Assembly: GCA_022792975.1 (NCBI GenBank)
Contig: JAAWCC010000092.1
Coordinates: 1 to 22,788, forward strand
DNA length: 22,788 nucleotides
Source of the DNA: Clostridia bacterium
Lineage (GTDB): Bacteria; Bacillota_A; Clostridia; TANB77; CAG-508
Reading direction: 5' to 3'
The notes under the pieces are model-generated. The model saw only the letters and a list, made by a program, of their open reading frames with translations, did not search any database and was not told the DNA's origin. The number at the start of each line of letters is the position of its first letter. Within the stretch, counting starts at the first letter, position 1. Made by a program: the position numbers and the translations under genes. This document shows, piece after piece, positions 1-9,900 of this stretch.

Positions 1-70
1 ATTTTTCAAAAAAGTGTGACATATGATTGACTAACCTTCAATAACTGAAATGTCAAACTAAAGTAAAATA

Positions 71-99
71 TTGACTTTCTCAAAAAAATATAGTAAAAT
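71..99 (+). promoter_or_regulatory. Sigma-A promoter of minC
   Basis: The -35 box TTGACT (71-76) and the -10 box TAAAAT (94-99) are separated by 17 bases, close to the sigma-A consensus. Transcription would begin near 106, giving a leader of about 30 bases before the minC start. Confidence 0.7.
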
Positions 100-136
100 C
101 ATTGCTAAGACTTAAGTTAAAGAAGGGAAGAAAAAG

Positions 137-640
137 ATGGAAGTTGGAAAACATAGTCTAGAAGTAGAAAATATAGAAGAACAAAAAGATAAAGTGGAGT
201 TAGGACTTCATAATATTACACATGGATTTGAAAGAGATATAGAAGCAACTATTACTAAAGTTGTGGATGGCTCTTTAAGGTCTGGAAAAAGAGTAGAATT
301 TAAAGGAAGTCTTGTTATTATTGGAGATGTTAATGCTGGTGCAGAGGTTATTGCAGAAGAACATATAATAATACTTGGAACCTTGAGGGGGCTTGCGCAT
401 GCAGGTGCTAAAGGAAATAGAAAAGCTATGATAATTGCAAATGAGATTGATGCAACACAGATTAGAATTGCAAATATCGTAAAGGAAAAAGAAATGCCTA
501 TTTTTGAAGAGGAGCCAGAGGAGGAAAATGATAAAAAGAAAAAGAAATCTAAAAAAGAAGAGGAAGTGCCAGAGGAGGAATTTTATGAAGATATTAAAAC
601 AAGAGCATATATAAAAGATAATGAAATTGTTTTAGAATAA
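137..640 (+). CDS. minC: Septum-site protein MinC, C-terminal domain only
   Basis: The 167-aa protein carries the beta-helical C-terminal domain of MinC, which dimerises, binds MinD and helps keep FtsZ rings away from non-midcell sites. Residues 44-112 show the family hallmarks: DGSLRSGKRVEFKGSLVIIG, GDVNAGAEV, the GTLRGLAHAGAKGN loop and an ending like QIRIA. The extreme C-terminus AYIKDNEIVLE also matches MinC. Family members are usually over 200 aa with an N-terminal FtsZ-inhibiting domain of about 100 residues. Here only about 40 residues precede the conserved domain, and an in-frame stop at 113-115 rules out an upstream start. A highly charged Glu/Lys stretch occupies residues 123-149. 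The ATG follows a purine-rich AGAAGGGAAG at 121-130. No minD or minE is adjacent; a promoter and terminator make it a single-gene unit. Family assignment is firm; whether it still inhibits FtsZ is unclear. Confidence 0.9.
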   Translation: MEVGKHSLEVENIEEQKDKVELGLHNITHGFERDIEATITKVVDGSLRSGKRVEFKGSLVIIGDVNAGAEVIAEEHIIILGTLRGLAHAGAKGNRKAMIIANEIDATQIRIANIVKEKEMPIFEEEPEEENDKKKKKSKKEEEVPEEEFYEDIKTRAYIKDNEIVLE

Positions 641-666
641 AATATAAAAGGATTACTTAATAGTTG

Positions 667-716
667 AAATGACTATGAATTGTTAGTAAAAAACTTAACA
701 ATTCATGGTCATTTTT
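667..716 (+). terminator. Rho-independent terminator after minC
   Basis: A long stem pairs AATGACTATGAATTGTTAG (668-686) with CTTAACAATTCATGGTCATT (694-713), with one G-T wobble and one slipped base. The loop is A-rich, and T residues at 712-716 form the tail. Confidence 0.8.
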
Positions 717-824
717 GAATATAATTGTTAGCAAAGTTATTTTGTGTTCTTTAATTTAAAATTGTCACATGTATAAGAGGGAATGCATATATTATATATA
801 TAAATAAAAGAGGAGGATTGCTAA

Positions 825-986
825 ATGAATAATTTTGATATGAATCAGCTTATGAATATGATTTCTAAAATGGATAAAAAGGATATAGAAAAAGGAATGG
901 CACAGGTTTCTCAAATGCTTAATTCCAAAGATAAAGAAGAAATTATGAAAAAGTTTAATAATCAAATGAATGGCGGAAATAGATAA
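825..986 (+). CDS. Small hypothetical protein, 53 aa
   Basis: A short gene with a strong AGGAGG (811-816) eight bases before its ATG. The 53-aa product is Met/Asn/Lys-rich and predicted to be all-helical, starting MNNFDMNQLMNMISKMDKK and ending NNQMNGGNR. There is no signal peptide or membrane segment. Its first residues resemble those of the next gene (MNNEDMSELF), so the two may be distant relatives or partners. It lies 35 bases upstream of that gene on the same strand, likely in one operon. No convincing sigma-A promoter could be placed in 717-810. The function is not recognised; the ribosome binding site and conserved-looking context support it as real. Confidence 0.7.
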   Translation: MNNFDMNQLMNMISKMDKKDIEKGMAQVSQMLNSKDKEEIMKKFNNQMNGGNR

Positions 987-1021
987 TTATTTAATATTAA
1001 AGAAGGGGGAGAGGATTTATA

Positions 1022-1399
1022 GTGAATAATGAAGACATGTCTGAGCTTTTTAGCAAGTTTAGTAATATGGTAAATGAAGGAAATATACCAGATGAAATGA
1101 AAAATATATTGTCTTCTCTTTCTAACAACAATAAAGAGGGTAATGCTGAAGAAAGAGGCGGAGGGCAAAATATAGATGAGAATGCTCCTCAGATAGATTT
1201 TGAAACAATCATGAAGATGAAAACTATCATGGATAAAATGAAAGGAAGCGGAAGTGACCCGAGAGCTAACTTACTTTTATCTCTTAAACCTTATCTAAAA
1301 GAAAGTAGAAAAGAGAAAATTGATCAATACATAAAGTTATTTAGTATGAGCAAAGTCATAGAAGCTTTTAATAACACTGGAGGTGAAGCAAAGAAGTAA
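1022..1399 (+). CDS. Hypothetical helical protein, 125 aa
   Basis: A GTG start is used; the purine-rich AGGGGGAGAGG ends at 1015, six bases upstream. The acidic N-terminal half (residues 1-35) resembles the 53-aa protein before it. A Gly/Asn-rich linker (36-55) leads to a helical C-terminal half around residues 79-115 with the pattern DPRANLLLSLKPYL...R.EKID. I recall this type of block from small uncharacterised clostridial proteins, but no function is known to me. No signal peptide, membrane helix or catalytic motif is visible. Its TAA overlaps the ATG of the next gene by one base, so the two are probably translationally coupled. Confidence 0.75.
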   Translation: MNNEDMSELFSKFSNMVNEGNIPDEMKNILSSLSNNNKEGNAEERGGGQNIDENAPQIDFETIMKMKTIMDKMKGSGSDPRANLLLSLKPYLKESRKEKIDQYIKLFSMSKVIEAFNNTGGEAKK

Positions 1400-1734
1400 T
1401 GGAGTTTTTCCCATATTCTAGACGCCCCTATTATTATACGGGAGAAAGGTATAGAGGTGTTCCATACAATGCAAGTGATAATTATAGAATGAGAGCTCCC
1501 AAAAAAGAAGCCGGACATAATGTTGCAAGCAGTGAAAGAGCCATTCAAGATAAAGCTCAAGAAGATAAACGACCAGATACTAGAAATAGCGATGAAGATG
1601 CGATTTTCGAAATTTTTGGTATCAAGCTATACTTCGATGATATTTTAATCGTTGCTTTAATTTTCTTCCTTTATAATGAGGGAGTACAAGACAGCTTTTT
1701 ATTTATAGCTCTTGTATTACTTCTTTTATCATAG
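1399..1734 (+). CDS. Small membrane-associated hypothetical protein, 111 aa
   Basis: The start codon shares one base with the preceding stop (TAATG), implying coupled translation. The N-terminal 35 residues are Tyr/Arg-rich (PYSRRPYYYTGERYRG), followed by a charged disordered middle (35-68). The C-terminus (72-111) holds two short hydrophobic stretches around a conserved-looking turn, LIVALIFFLYNEGVQDSFLF, ending in a leucine run. I recall that C-terminal arrangement from small clostridial proteins without known function, possibly monotopic or hairpin membrane proteins. The gene closes a three-gene cluster. CGC and CGA both serve as arginine codons here, which matters for the CGG discussion. 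Confidence 0.75.
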   Translation: MEFFPYSRRPYYYTGERYRGVPYNASDNYRMRAPKKEAGHNVASSERAIQDKAQEDKRPDTRNSDEDAIFEIFGIKLYFDDILIVALIFFLYNEGVQDSFLFIALVLLLLS

Positions 1735-1858
1735 AATTTAAACCTATAAAGTCTATTTATCCCTAGGAAAAGCTATAAAATGTAAAAAAATAGCAATAAA
1801 AAAGTAATGAAAATTTAATAAAAATCTCATAAATACTAGAACTAGCTTCCGTAAATTG

Positions 1859-1887
1859 ATTTTGGCTGAATTTGTCAGGCCAAAAAT
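1859..1887. repeat. Imperfect inverted repeat
   Basis: TTTTGGC-TGA (1860-1869) pairs with TCA-G-GCCAAAA (1875-1885), leaving one bulged G. No T-run follows on either strand, so it is a poor terminator. It sits just upstream of a promoter and could be a protein-binding site or a weak terminator of the small-gene cluster. Confidence 0.45.
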
Positions 1888-1894
1888 TATACAC

Positions 1895-1922
1895 TTGAAA
1901 AAATACAAAAATCGTGTAAAAT
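1895..1922 (+). promoter_or_regulatory. Distal promoter of the surface-protein operon
   Basis: TTGAAA (1895-1900) and TAAAAT (1917-1922) are spaced by 16 bases. This would give a leader of about 145 bases before the first surface gene. It is secondary to the better match at 2009-2037. Confidence 0.5.
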
Positions 1923-1940
1923 AGTATAGTAAAATACTAT
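1921..1940. repeat. Inverted repeat over the distal promoter start site
   Basis: ATAGTAT (1921-1927) and ATACTAT (1934-1940) form a perfect 7-base inverted repeat around a 6-base spacer. It overlaps the -10 end and predicted start point of the distal promoter, an operator-like position. In such AT-rich DNA it could be coincidence. Confidence 0.35.
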
Positions 1941-2008
1941 ATATTATATAAAACGATAAAACTCCCTAAAAAAGCAAAAATTAACATAAAGAAATTTGCG
2001 AAAAAGCA

Positions 2009-2037
2009 TTGAAAAATCGAGAAAAATCTTGTATAAT
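2009..2037 (+). promoter_or_regulatory. Proximal sigma-A promoter of the surface-protein operon
   Basis: TTGAAA (2009-2014) and a consensus TATAAT (2032-2037) are 17 bases apart. Transcription from about 2044 gives a short leader containing GGAGG at 2060-2064, eight bases before the ATG at 2073. Confidence 0.8.
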
Positions 2038-2072
2038 GATAGTATATGTGTAAAGAATTGGAGGAAGTTTCT

Positions 2073-5000
2073 ATGAACACAAAAATTGTAACAAAAATTT
2101 TAGCTGCGTTTTTAGCATTCACACTATCTTTTGCAAACGTAGCACTTCTTGGAATATACACAAATGAAATCTATGCTGCAAGTCCAAAGCTAGAACAGCA
2201 AGAGACAAGCATAAGCAAAACAGAACTAGAATTTGATGCATATTTCAAAGAAAATGAGCAAAATGTACATAGCAAGATAATCACTCAAGGAGAGGAGACA
2301 AAATTATGCTTAAGCCTAAAACTTGGAGAAGGTTATCTTACAGCTGCAAGAATAAAAATTGAAAATTCTAATTTTAGCATAAAAGAAAACAAAGAAAACC
2401 TTGAGAAAATTCAAAGTATTTCTTCAAATGAAAATGTAATAGTATTAAATCAAATAGCAAAAAATGAAGCAGTTAATTTAGAGGTGCCAATCAAAATAAA
2501 GGCTGGTTCTAGTTTTAATGCTCGTGATTTAGTAAAAACAGCAGATGTTAGATTAGAAGGAATATATGTAAATAACAAAGGAAAAGAAGTTAAAATAGAT
2601 AAAACTATAAATATTGAAACTTCAATTGATGGAACAGCAGAAAGTGCACTTTTAGGAGAAGTTTCAAAATATGTAACATACAATGTAGGTGGAAGTAAAG
2701 GTGTGATACTTCAGACTTTAGTCAAATCTAAATTAATAGATAATAAGTTACCAATAAAACAAACAAAGTTAGAAATAGAAATTCCTAAAATAAATAATAT
2801 AGAGCCTAAAACAATATCAGTTTCTGCAAGAACACAAGAGGCAAGCAATGGTAAAGCATCAAAAGTATTCACAAAAGATGAATATAGAATTGAAAATGGA
2901 AAAATCTTATTAACACTTCAAAATGATAATGAAATTCTTTCTTGGAGAAAAAATGTACAAGATGAAATAATGATTACTTATATATATGATGAAAAAGCTA
3001 TAACAGAAAGTGCAAAATTAAAGCTAAATGCAAATTCAGAAATAACCTACTATGGAAGAAGTGAAAAAACAGCTAAATCAAATATAAGTGAAAATTTGGA
3101 ATTAAAAGAACAGATTGGAGATATAGTTACATTAAATTTAGATTTATCAACAAATGAGTTATATAAAGGATACATGCTTAAAGAGAATGGAAAAGTGACA
3201 AGCTTTACAGATACATTAAGCTTAAATATTGGAGCTAGCGAGTTAGTCGACAAAATAGTATTTAAAGACGATGTGAGCTATGCAGACAGAAATGGAAACA
3301 TCTTTCCATCAAATGCATATTATACATACACAAAAATAGGAAAAGAAAACCTAGTGGAAATCTTAGGAGAAGAAGGATATATCAAGGTTTATAACAATAA
3401 TGGAGAAGTAATTACTACATTAAATAAGGATAATACTGAATATAAATTTGGAGAAAAAGCAGAGAATATAACATTTGAGGCAAGCAGGCCAGTTATAGAA
3501 GGAATATTAAAAATAGAAAATACAAGAGAGATAAAGCCATTAGAATATTCAAAAACACAATTAGAAGAATTCTCAGAATATAAAGTAAAATTAACTACAA
3601 GCATATATAAGGATGATGCAGTGATAATTACAGGAGCTGAGACAAAAACAATAAAGCTGGAAAATCCAAGAACTGCTGCAAAATTAGAATTAAGTAAACA
3701 AAACTTATCAACAGTAGTAACCAACCAAGGAGTAGAATTAAGAGTAGTATTAAAAACAACAGAGGCAAATTCCTTACTATATAAAAATCCAAGTATAGAA
3801 ATAGTATTGCCAAGCTATGTGGAGAAAATAGATATAGAAAATGTGAAGCTTCTATATGAAAAAGAATTAAAACTAACAAATGCAAGAATATATAAAAATG
3901 CAAATGGAAGCTTAGTTATTACAATTGCACTTGAGGGAGAACAAAAAGGATATAATGATACTGCAATAACAGAAGGTGCGACTTTAGTTATGAATGCAGA
4001 TATTAAAGTAAATGAATTAACACCAACTAAAACAGAAAAAGTTATATTAAATGTAAAAAATGAAAATTCAAAAGAGAATGTAACTACATTTGAAACAGAT
4101 ATGAGTTTTACTGCACCAACAGGAATGGTAACAGTAAATCAAATCACAAATTACAATGATAAAAATGAAGTAGCAACATCAATAAGTGGCAAGAAGGAAG
4201 TTGGAGAAATAGACACAGCTTCAAATGAAAAAACAGCAAAAGTAAATATGACAGTAATAAACAATTATGATTATACCTGCGACAATATACAAATTTTAGG
4301 TAGAACACCATTTGCCGGAAATAAATCAATTAGAACAGGACAAGACTTAGGCAGTACATTCAGTGCAAAACCTGTAAGCACAATTGTCCCAACATCAGGA
4401 GTTGCGAAGGAAGATGTAAAGGTATATTATAGTGCTAATGGAGAAGCAAATAAAGACTTAAATAATAGTGCTAATGGATGGACAGAGGATCCAAATTCAT
4501 TGACAGAAATAAAATCATATATGATAGATTTAAAAGAGCAAGCACTTGAAACAGGAGAAAGTGTAGGCTTTACATATAATGTTCAAATTCCAGCAAATCT
4601 TGAACACAATGAAGATACATATGGAGCATTCTCAGTATATTACCAAGATTACGGAGAAAATATGGAGGCAGGAATTGCAGGACTTTCAACAGGAGAAGGA
4701 CCAAGCTTAAAGCTAGAGCTTACAGCAAAAACACAAGCAGGACCTTTAGCAAACAATGGAGCAGTAGAAGAAAGTGACACAATAGGATTTACAGTTAAGG
4801 TAACAAACGAATCGAGCCATATTGCAGAAAATGTAACAGTAACTGCAAAAATACCAGAAAATACATACTATGTAGACGATAAGGATCAAATTGATACAAG
4901 TATAAAAGAAATAAATTCAGAAGTGAAAATAATAGAGCCAGGAGAAACAAAGGAATTATATTTCAATGTAAGAACAGCAGCATATACAAGTGTAGCAATA

Positions 5001-6905
5001 GAAAATGCTAATAAAATAAAGTTAAGTGTAACAGCAAAAGCAGAAGAATATAATGATATCTTTTCTTCAAATGAATTTGCAAGCACAATAACAGAAGTTA
5101 CTGAAAATAGAATAATAATGAAGGTAAAATCAGGAATGGCAGGACCTTTAGGAAAAGGCTCTAAAATGGAATATTCAGCAACAATAGGAAAAAATACTTC
5201 AGAAGCTTTAAATAATGTTGTGGTTACATGTGAAGTACCAGAGGGAATGAAATTTTTAGATGCAAATAAAAATGGAGCATATGACCAAAACACAAAAACT
5301 ATAACCTGGAGATTTGAAGAATTTAATGGCACAGGAATAGTATGGAACTTAGAAACAGAAGAATTACCAAAAGGAATGTCAGAAAGAGATGTAAATGTAC
5401 AACTTAGTGCAACCTTCGAAGGAGGAGCTAGAACATTCACAAGTAATATAGTATCAAGAAAAGTAAAAGGAGAAAGCTTTAGTATATCACAAACAAGTAC
5501 AATGTCAGATGGGTATATAACAGGAGGAGAAGAGGTAACATTTGTCATAACAGCTAAAAATTTAGGAAGTAGTACGACAACAGTTTCAATTATAGACAAA
5601 TTACCAAACGAATTAGTTTTCCAAAAGTACTATTATACAAAAGCTGGAAAGCTAATCCAAAGTACTGAGAAAAAAGGAAACTTAATAAGCTTCCAAACAT
5701 CACTAGCAGCAGGAGAAACATTAACTGCACATATTGTAGCAAAAGCTAATACTCAGACTTCAACAAAGGAAATTATAAATGAAGTGTCAGTGCAAGGACA
5801 ATCAGTTACAGAGAAGGCAGAAAATCTTACACTTATATTAGTTGGAAAAGAGCCAGCTCCGACACCAACAATAGATCCAGATGACCCAAATGCAACACCT
5901 GACCCAAATAAAACTTATAGAATTTCAGGAGTAGCTTGGGTAGACGAGAATAATGATGGAAAAAGAGATAGTGGCGAAAGATTATTAGAGGGAATAAAAG
6001 TATATTTATTAAACAGTACAAACAATGCAAAAGTTAAAGAAACCACAACAAACGCAAATGGAGCATATACCTTCTTTGATGTAGCACAAGGTAGATATAT
6101 AGTAGCATTTGAATATGATGAAAAAGCGTATGATATTGCCAAATATCAAGCAGATGGAATTGATTCAAGCATGAATTCAGATGCAATAAAAGTAAATATG
6201 ACTATAAATGGAAGGACAGGATATTATGCAGCAACAAATGCAATAACAGTAAGTTCAAATTCATATAATGTGGATTTAGGATTAGTAAATAGTCCAAAAT
6301 TTGATATGAAATTAGAAAAAGGAATTGCATTAGTACAAGTAAGCAATCAAAAGGGAGTAAAGAGTTATAAGTTTAATAATGAAGCTATTGCACAAGTACA
6401 AATCGAGGAAAAAAATATGGCAGGTTCAGTTGTTGCAATAACATATATATTTAAAGTAACAAATGAAGGTGCTGTAAGTGGATATGTAAATAAGGTAGTA
6501 GATTATAAATCAAAAGATTTAAACTTTAGCTCTACAATGAACCCAGAGTGGTATCAAGATACAAAGGGTGATTTATATAATACATCACTTGCAGGCAAAG
6601 AAATAAAGCCAGGTGAGACAGTAGAATTATCTTTAATACTAACAAAGACAATGACTAATGAAAATACTGGACTTTCAAACAATACAGCAGAACTTGCTGA
6701 GGTTTCAAACGACTTAGGACTTAAAGATATAGACTCAACACCAGGAAATAAAAACACATCTGAAGACGATTTCGGAAAAGCAGATGTAATTATTGCAGTA
6801 AAAACAGGAGGAATACTATTCTATGGAGGAATAGTGCTAGTAGTTCTTGCAATATTTGCTCTTGGAGCATATGAGATAAATAAGAGAGTTTTGAGGAAAA
6901 TATAG
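2073..6905 (+). CDS. Giant surface protein with DUF11-like and SdrD-B modules, 1610 aa
   Basis: An exported, membrane-anchored protein, presumably an adhesin or envelope component. The start at 2073 is preferred over an in-frame ATG at 2046, which lies almost on the predicted transcription start and lacks a binding site. Residues 1-35 form a signal peptide ending near IYAAS. Long beta-rich regions follow. Three DUF11-like repeats start near residues 886, 1019 and 1139, with pieces such as VTNESSHIAENVTV and NLGSSTTTVSIIDKLP. A Pro/Asp/Thr linker (about 1262-1281) leads to one SdrD-B/Cna-B-like domain (about 1282-1385) with GVAWVDENNDGKRDSGE, a calcium-loop-like motif, and NGAYTF. A companion domain (from about 1410) follows. 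The C-terminus has a hydrophobic helix (about 1580-1603) and a basic tail NKRVLRKI; no LPXTG is present. The next gene starts 21 bases downstream with related modules. The ligand is unknown. Confidence 0.85.
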   Translation: MNTKIVTKILAAFLAFTLSFANVALLGIYTNEIYAASPKLEQQETSISKTELEFDAYFKENEQNVHSKIITQGEETKLCLSLKLGEGYLTAARIKIENSNFSIKENKENLEKIQSISSNENVIVLNQIAKNEAVNLEVPIKIKAGSSFNARDLVKTADVRLEGIYVNNKGKEVKIDKTINIETSIDGTAESALLGEVSKYVTYNVGGSKGVILQTLVKSKLIDNKLPIKQTKLEIEIPKINNIEPKTISVSARTQEASNGKASKVFTKDEYRIENGKILLTLQNDNEILSWRKNVQDEIMITYIYDEKAITESAKLKLNANSEITYYGRSEKTAKSNISENLELKEQIGDIVTLNLDLSTNELYKGYMLKENGKVTSFTDTLSLNIGASELVDKIVFKDDVSYADRNGNIFPSNAYYTYTKIGKENLVEILGEEGYIKVYNNNGEVITTLNKDNTEYKFGEKAENITFEASRPVIEGILKIENTREIKPLEYSKTQLEEFSEYKVKLTTSIYKDDAVIITGAETKTIKLENPRTAAKLELSKQNLSTVVTNQGVELRVVLKTTEANSLLYKNPSIEIVLPSYVEKIDIENVKLLYEKELKLTNARIYKNANGSLVITIALEGEQKGYNDTAITEGATLVMNADIKVNELTPTKTEKVILNVKNENSKENVTTFETDMSFTAPTGMVTVNQITNYNDKNEVATSISGKKEVGEIDTASNEKTAKVNMTVINNYDYTCDNIQILGRTPFAGNKSIRTGQDLGSTFSAKPVSTIVPTSGVAKEDVKVYYSANGEANKDLNNSANGWTEDPNSLTEIKSYMIDLKEQALETGESVGFTYNVQIPANLEHNEDTYGAFSVYYQDYGENMEAGIAGLSTGEGPSLKLELTAKTQAGPLANNGAVEESDTIGFTVKVTNESSHIAENVTVTAKIPENTYYVDDKDQIDTSIKEINSEVKIIEPGETKELYFNVRTAAYTSVAIENANKIKLSVTAKAEEYNDIFSSNEFASTITEVTENRIIMKVKSGMAGPLGKGSKMEYSATIGKNTSEALNNVVVTCEVPEGMKFLDANKNGAYDQNTKTITWRFEEFNGTGIVWNLETEELPKGMSERDVNVQLSATFEGGARTFTSNIVSRKVKGESFSISQTSTMSDGYITGGEEVTFVITAKNLGSSTTTVSIIDKLPNELVFQKYYYTKAGKLIQSTEKKGNLISFQTSLAAGETLTAHIVAKANTQTSTKEIINEVSVQGQSVTEKAENLTLILVGKEPAPTPTIDPDDPNATPDPNKTYRISGVAWVDENNDGKRDSGERLLEGIKVYLLNSTNNAKVKETTTNANGAYTFFDVAQGRYIVAFEYDEKAYDIAKYQADGIDSSMNSDAIKVNMTINGRTGYYAATNAITVSSNSYNVDLGLVNSPKFDMKLEKGIALVQVSNQKGVKSYKFNNEAIAQVQIEEKNMAGSVVAITYIFKVTNEGAVSGYVNKVVDYKSKDLNFSSTMNPEWYQDTKGDLYNTSLAGKEIKPGETVELSLILTKTMTNENTGLSNNTAELAEVSNDLGLKDIDSTPGNKNTSEDDFGKADVIIAVKTGGILFYGGIVLVVLAIFALGAYEINKRVLRKI

Positions 6906-6926
6906 AGGAAAGGAGGAAGGCTAAGA

Positions 6927-9900
6927 ATGGAAAAGAAGCAAACAAAAAAACAAATTATACTAATAATAACCATGATAATATTAATAATAACAGGAATGGC
7001 AACAATAGTTAAAGCAGCAGGGGATGAAACAGATGGAAAAATTATCACAAGCGAAGAAAAAGCAGAAATTTTTAAAGAATATAATGAGTTTGTTTATGAT
7101 AAGTTAAATCGTCAGGAGCACCCTACTTGGTTATTTAAAGATTATGAAATATCTTTATGGTGTAATGAGCACGGAAAGGATGTTAACGGATATTTAACAG
7201 GACAAGAAAAACATTACTGGGCAGAGATACCAGAAGCAGATAAAAAAGAGGGAGGACCCTCTGCATATGATCCTAATAGTCCATATCACTGGTATAGAAG
7301 AAGTGAGAGTTGTGGATTAATTGAAAATATAGCAGGTGGTGAAATATATAAAGACGCATATGAAAAATGGAAGAAACAGATGGAAGGATTAAATTGGTGC
7401 CATCCAAGTAAACCAACTATTACACCGTTCCAAGGAGAAGATGGGATATGGAAACAAGCAAAAGCGATAGGACATAATTCAATTAATATGCCTTCACCTG
7501 AGGGAGCAGATTGGGGAAAAGGACCAATTAAATCAATTGAATGGAACAAAATTGATACCTTCCCAGTTAATGAAGTACAAGATGGATTATTTATATTAAC
7601 ACAACAAATAATATATGAACATCCAGGAGATATACCATTTGAACCAGAAGGATTATCAGAAGAACAAAAGTATAATGCATACTTTACAGCAGACGAGAAG
7701 CAAGCTGCATTATGGACATTAAAAGGAACAGGATATGGAAGATTTAATTCGTCTGGTAGAGATAATGATATGGAGGATAGAAACTTAGGACTTGCTGCAA
7801 AACGTTATCAAAGATTTTATGATAAAATACATGATGGAATAGGCGGAGAAGACAAATATGAAGAATTCATAAAACCAATGTGGCTTGATGAAAATAATAA
7901 TATACAAGAATTAGACGATAAGCATGTAACACAAATAGAAGATACACAAATAGACGGAGAAAGCTATAAAACATATGCATATTCTGACAGTATGTCTCAA
8001 GTAAATACTAAAAATAAGAGTCATATTCTTGGACCATTTGTTATAGATTATACAGTATTAGATGACGAGCAGGACGATACATATAACTGTTTAGATACAA
8101 CAGATATTAAAGGAACAGGAGCATCAACAGACTATGGAGAAGAAGATTCAAGCAACGGAGGAACAGTAGTGCCTACACCACCAGTTGATACAGAACCACC
8201 AGAATGGCTAAGACCAAGTGGACAAACACCAGGCGCAACACCAACTCCAACAATAAAACCAGCTGAAGATGAAAATGAATATGCACAAATTAAATTTGAT
8301 GCTGTTGAAAAAATAACAGTATATAACCAAGACTTAAAGAATATAGAAGACTTAGGCGGAAGCTTTAAAATAGCATATGCTTGTAGCAATGGAGATATTG
8401 TAGATGAAGCATTGGAAAGAAGAATTATAGACTATGATGGAAAACGTTATTATGAATTTGCAAATGGAGAAAAAGTTCCTTCATTCCTATCAAGAAAGCC
8501 ATTCTATATAGTAGTATTTAGAGGAGGTATGCAGGACGACGAATTCACAAACTTCTATGCAAAAATAGACTTCCAATACTTAGAAAGCTGCGAGGGAACA
8601 ATTACAGAATACGAGGGAAGAGTTTGGAACTACTGGTATGAAGTAACAGTAAAACCTTATACATTTAATTATACAGCCTCTGGTAATATGCCAGGTGAGG
8701 ATGAAGAAGGAAATCATATATGTATTCCAAAAACATATCAAAAGAGCTGGACACCTAATACCTATACATGGGAGCTAAAGAAGGAGGAATCTGGAGAATT
8801 TGCGCAAAAACATATAGGATTTTTACATTCAAACTTTAGTAGAAATTATAAAAAGACATCAATTGTAATAACCTCTTGGGATATAGAACTACCACCACCA
8901 CATGTTGAGTTACTTAAAAATTGTACAGAGTGTGGACCTCTATATGGAGCATTCTTTGATGTAAAAATTAACGTTGTGGGTAAAGACTTCGTATTTGCAA
9001 AAGATATAAATGCAAACTTTGAATTTAGTGCAATGACTAATACAAAAGGTAAGATAATAATTGACTCAAGTATTTTTGAACAATATGGAATATATCTACA
9101 ACATTTAGAAAATGGAATGGTAACAATAACCTTCCAAGAGACAGGAGCACCAGCAAATCATAAACTTAACCCTGCACCTAGAAGTATGTTAGTTGCGATT
9201 AATAAAGGTGTAATATCAAGTGTAGCAGGTGGCTACATATCATCAGAAGATTCTGATGTTGCATATGCAAGAATGGATTTTGATAACGAGCATAAAAGTG
9301 GAACTCCAAAGATTGTATTAGAAAAAATAAACAAAAACTCAAATACAGCAGAAATACTAACAGGAGTTAAGGCATATTTTGATATACAAGTAGCTTATAC
9401 AGCACATGGTGGAATGTTAAATGAAAATGGAAAATTAGTTGGAACAGGACCAGTAATAAATAAACAATATAATGTGATAAGAGGACAGACATATAATGGA
9501 GCATTTATTCTAACATCTGAAGACTTTGAAAACATGAAGGAGGGCTTCTCATTAAATGGATATACAGGAATAGTAACACTTGCAATTAGAGAGGTTGCAA
9601 CTGCTGATGGTTCATTTGTAGTTTCACCAAAGAATAGAACAATAGACTTAGTTTACTATAATGGATACTTATTAGACTATACAGAATACACAGATGCGCC
9701 AGTTATAGCACATCATATATATGATAACCCACTTGCGGAAATTTATGAGTATGCAAATGGAAGAATTGGAATAAACCAATTAAATGAACAAACTAGACAA
9801 TATATGCTATCTTGGGTAAGAAGTGCATTAAGAGAACAACAAAACAGTGATGCCAGTGTAAGAATGACATATGAAGACATTATGGCATGGCTTGTAAAAC

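Larger units (their letters stand above)
1735..2072. other. AT-rich regulatory gap before the surface-protein operon
   Basis: No gene fits in this 338-base stretch. It contains two inverted repeats and two sigma-A-type promoters, listed separately, and no clear T-tailed terminator for the small-gene cluster upstream. Confidence 0.6.

Noticed and set aside
2046..2072. Upstream ATG of the first surface gene
   Set aside because: It lies about nine bases after the -10 box, lacks a ribosome binding site, and would place a charged segment before the signal peptide.
4886..5599. 237-codon open frame on the minus strand
   Set aside because: It is fully antisense to the DUF11-like region, has no ribosome binding site and reads as low-complexity hydrophobic sequence created by the codon bias of the real gene.
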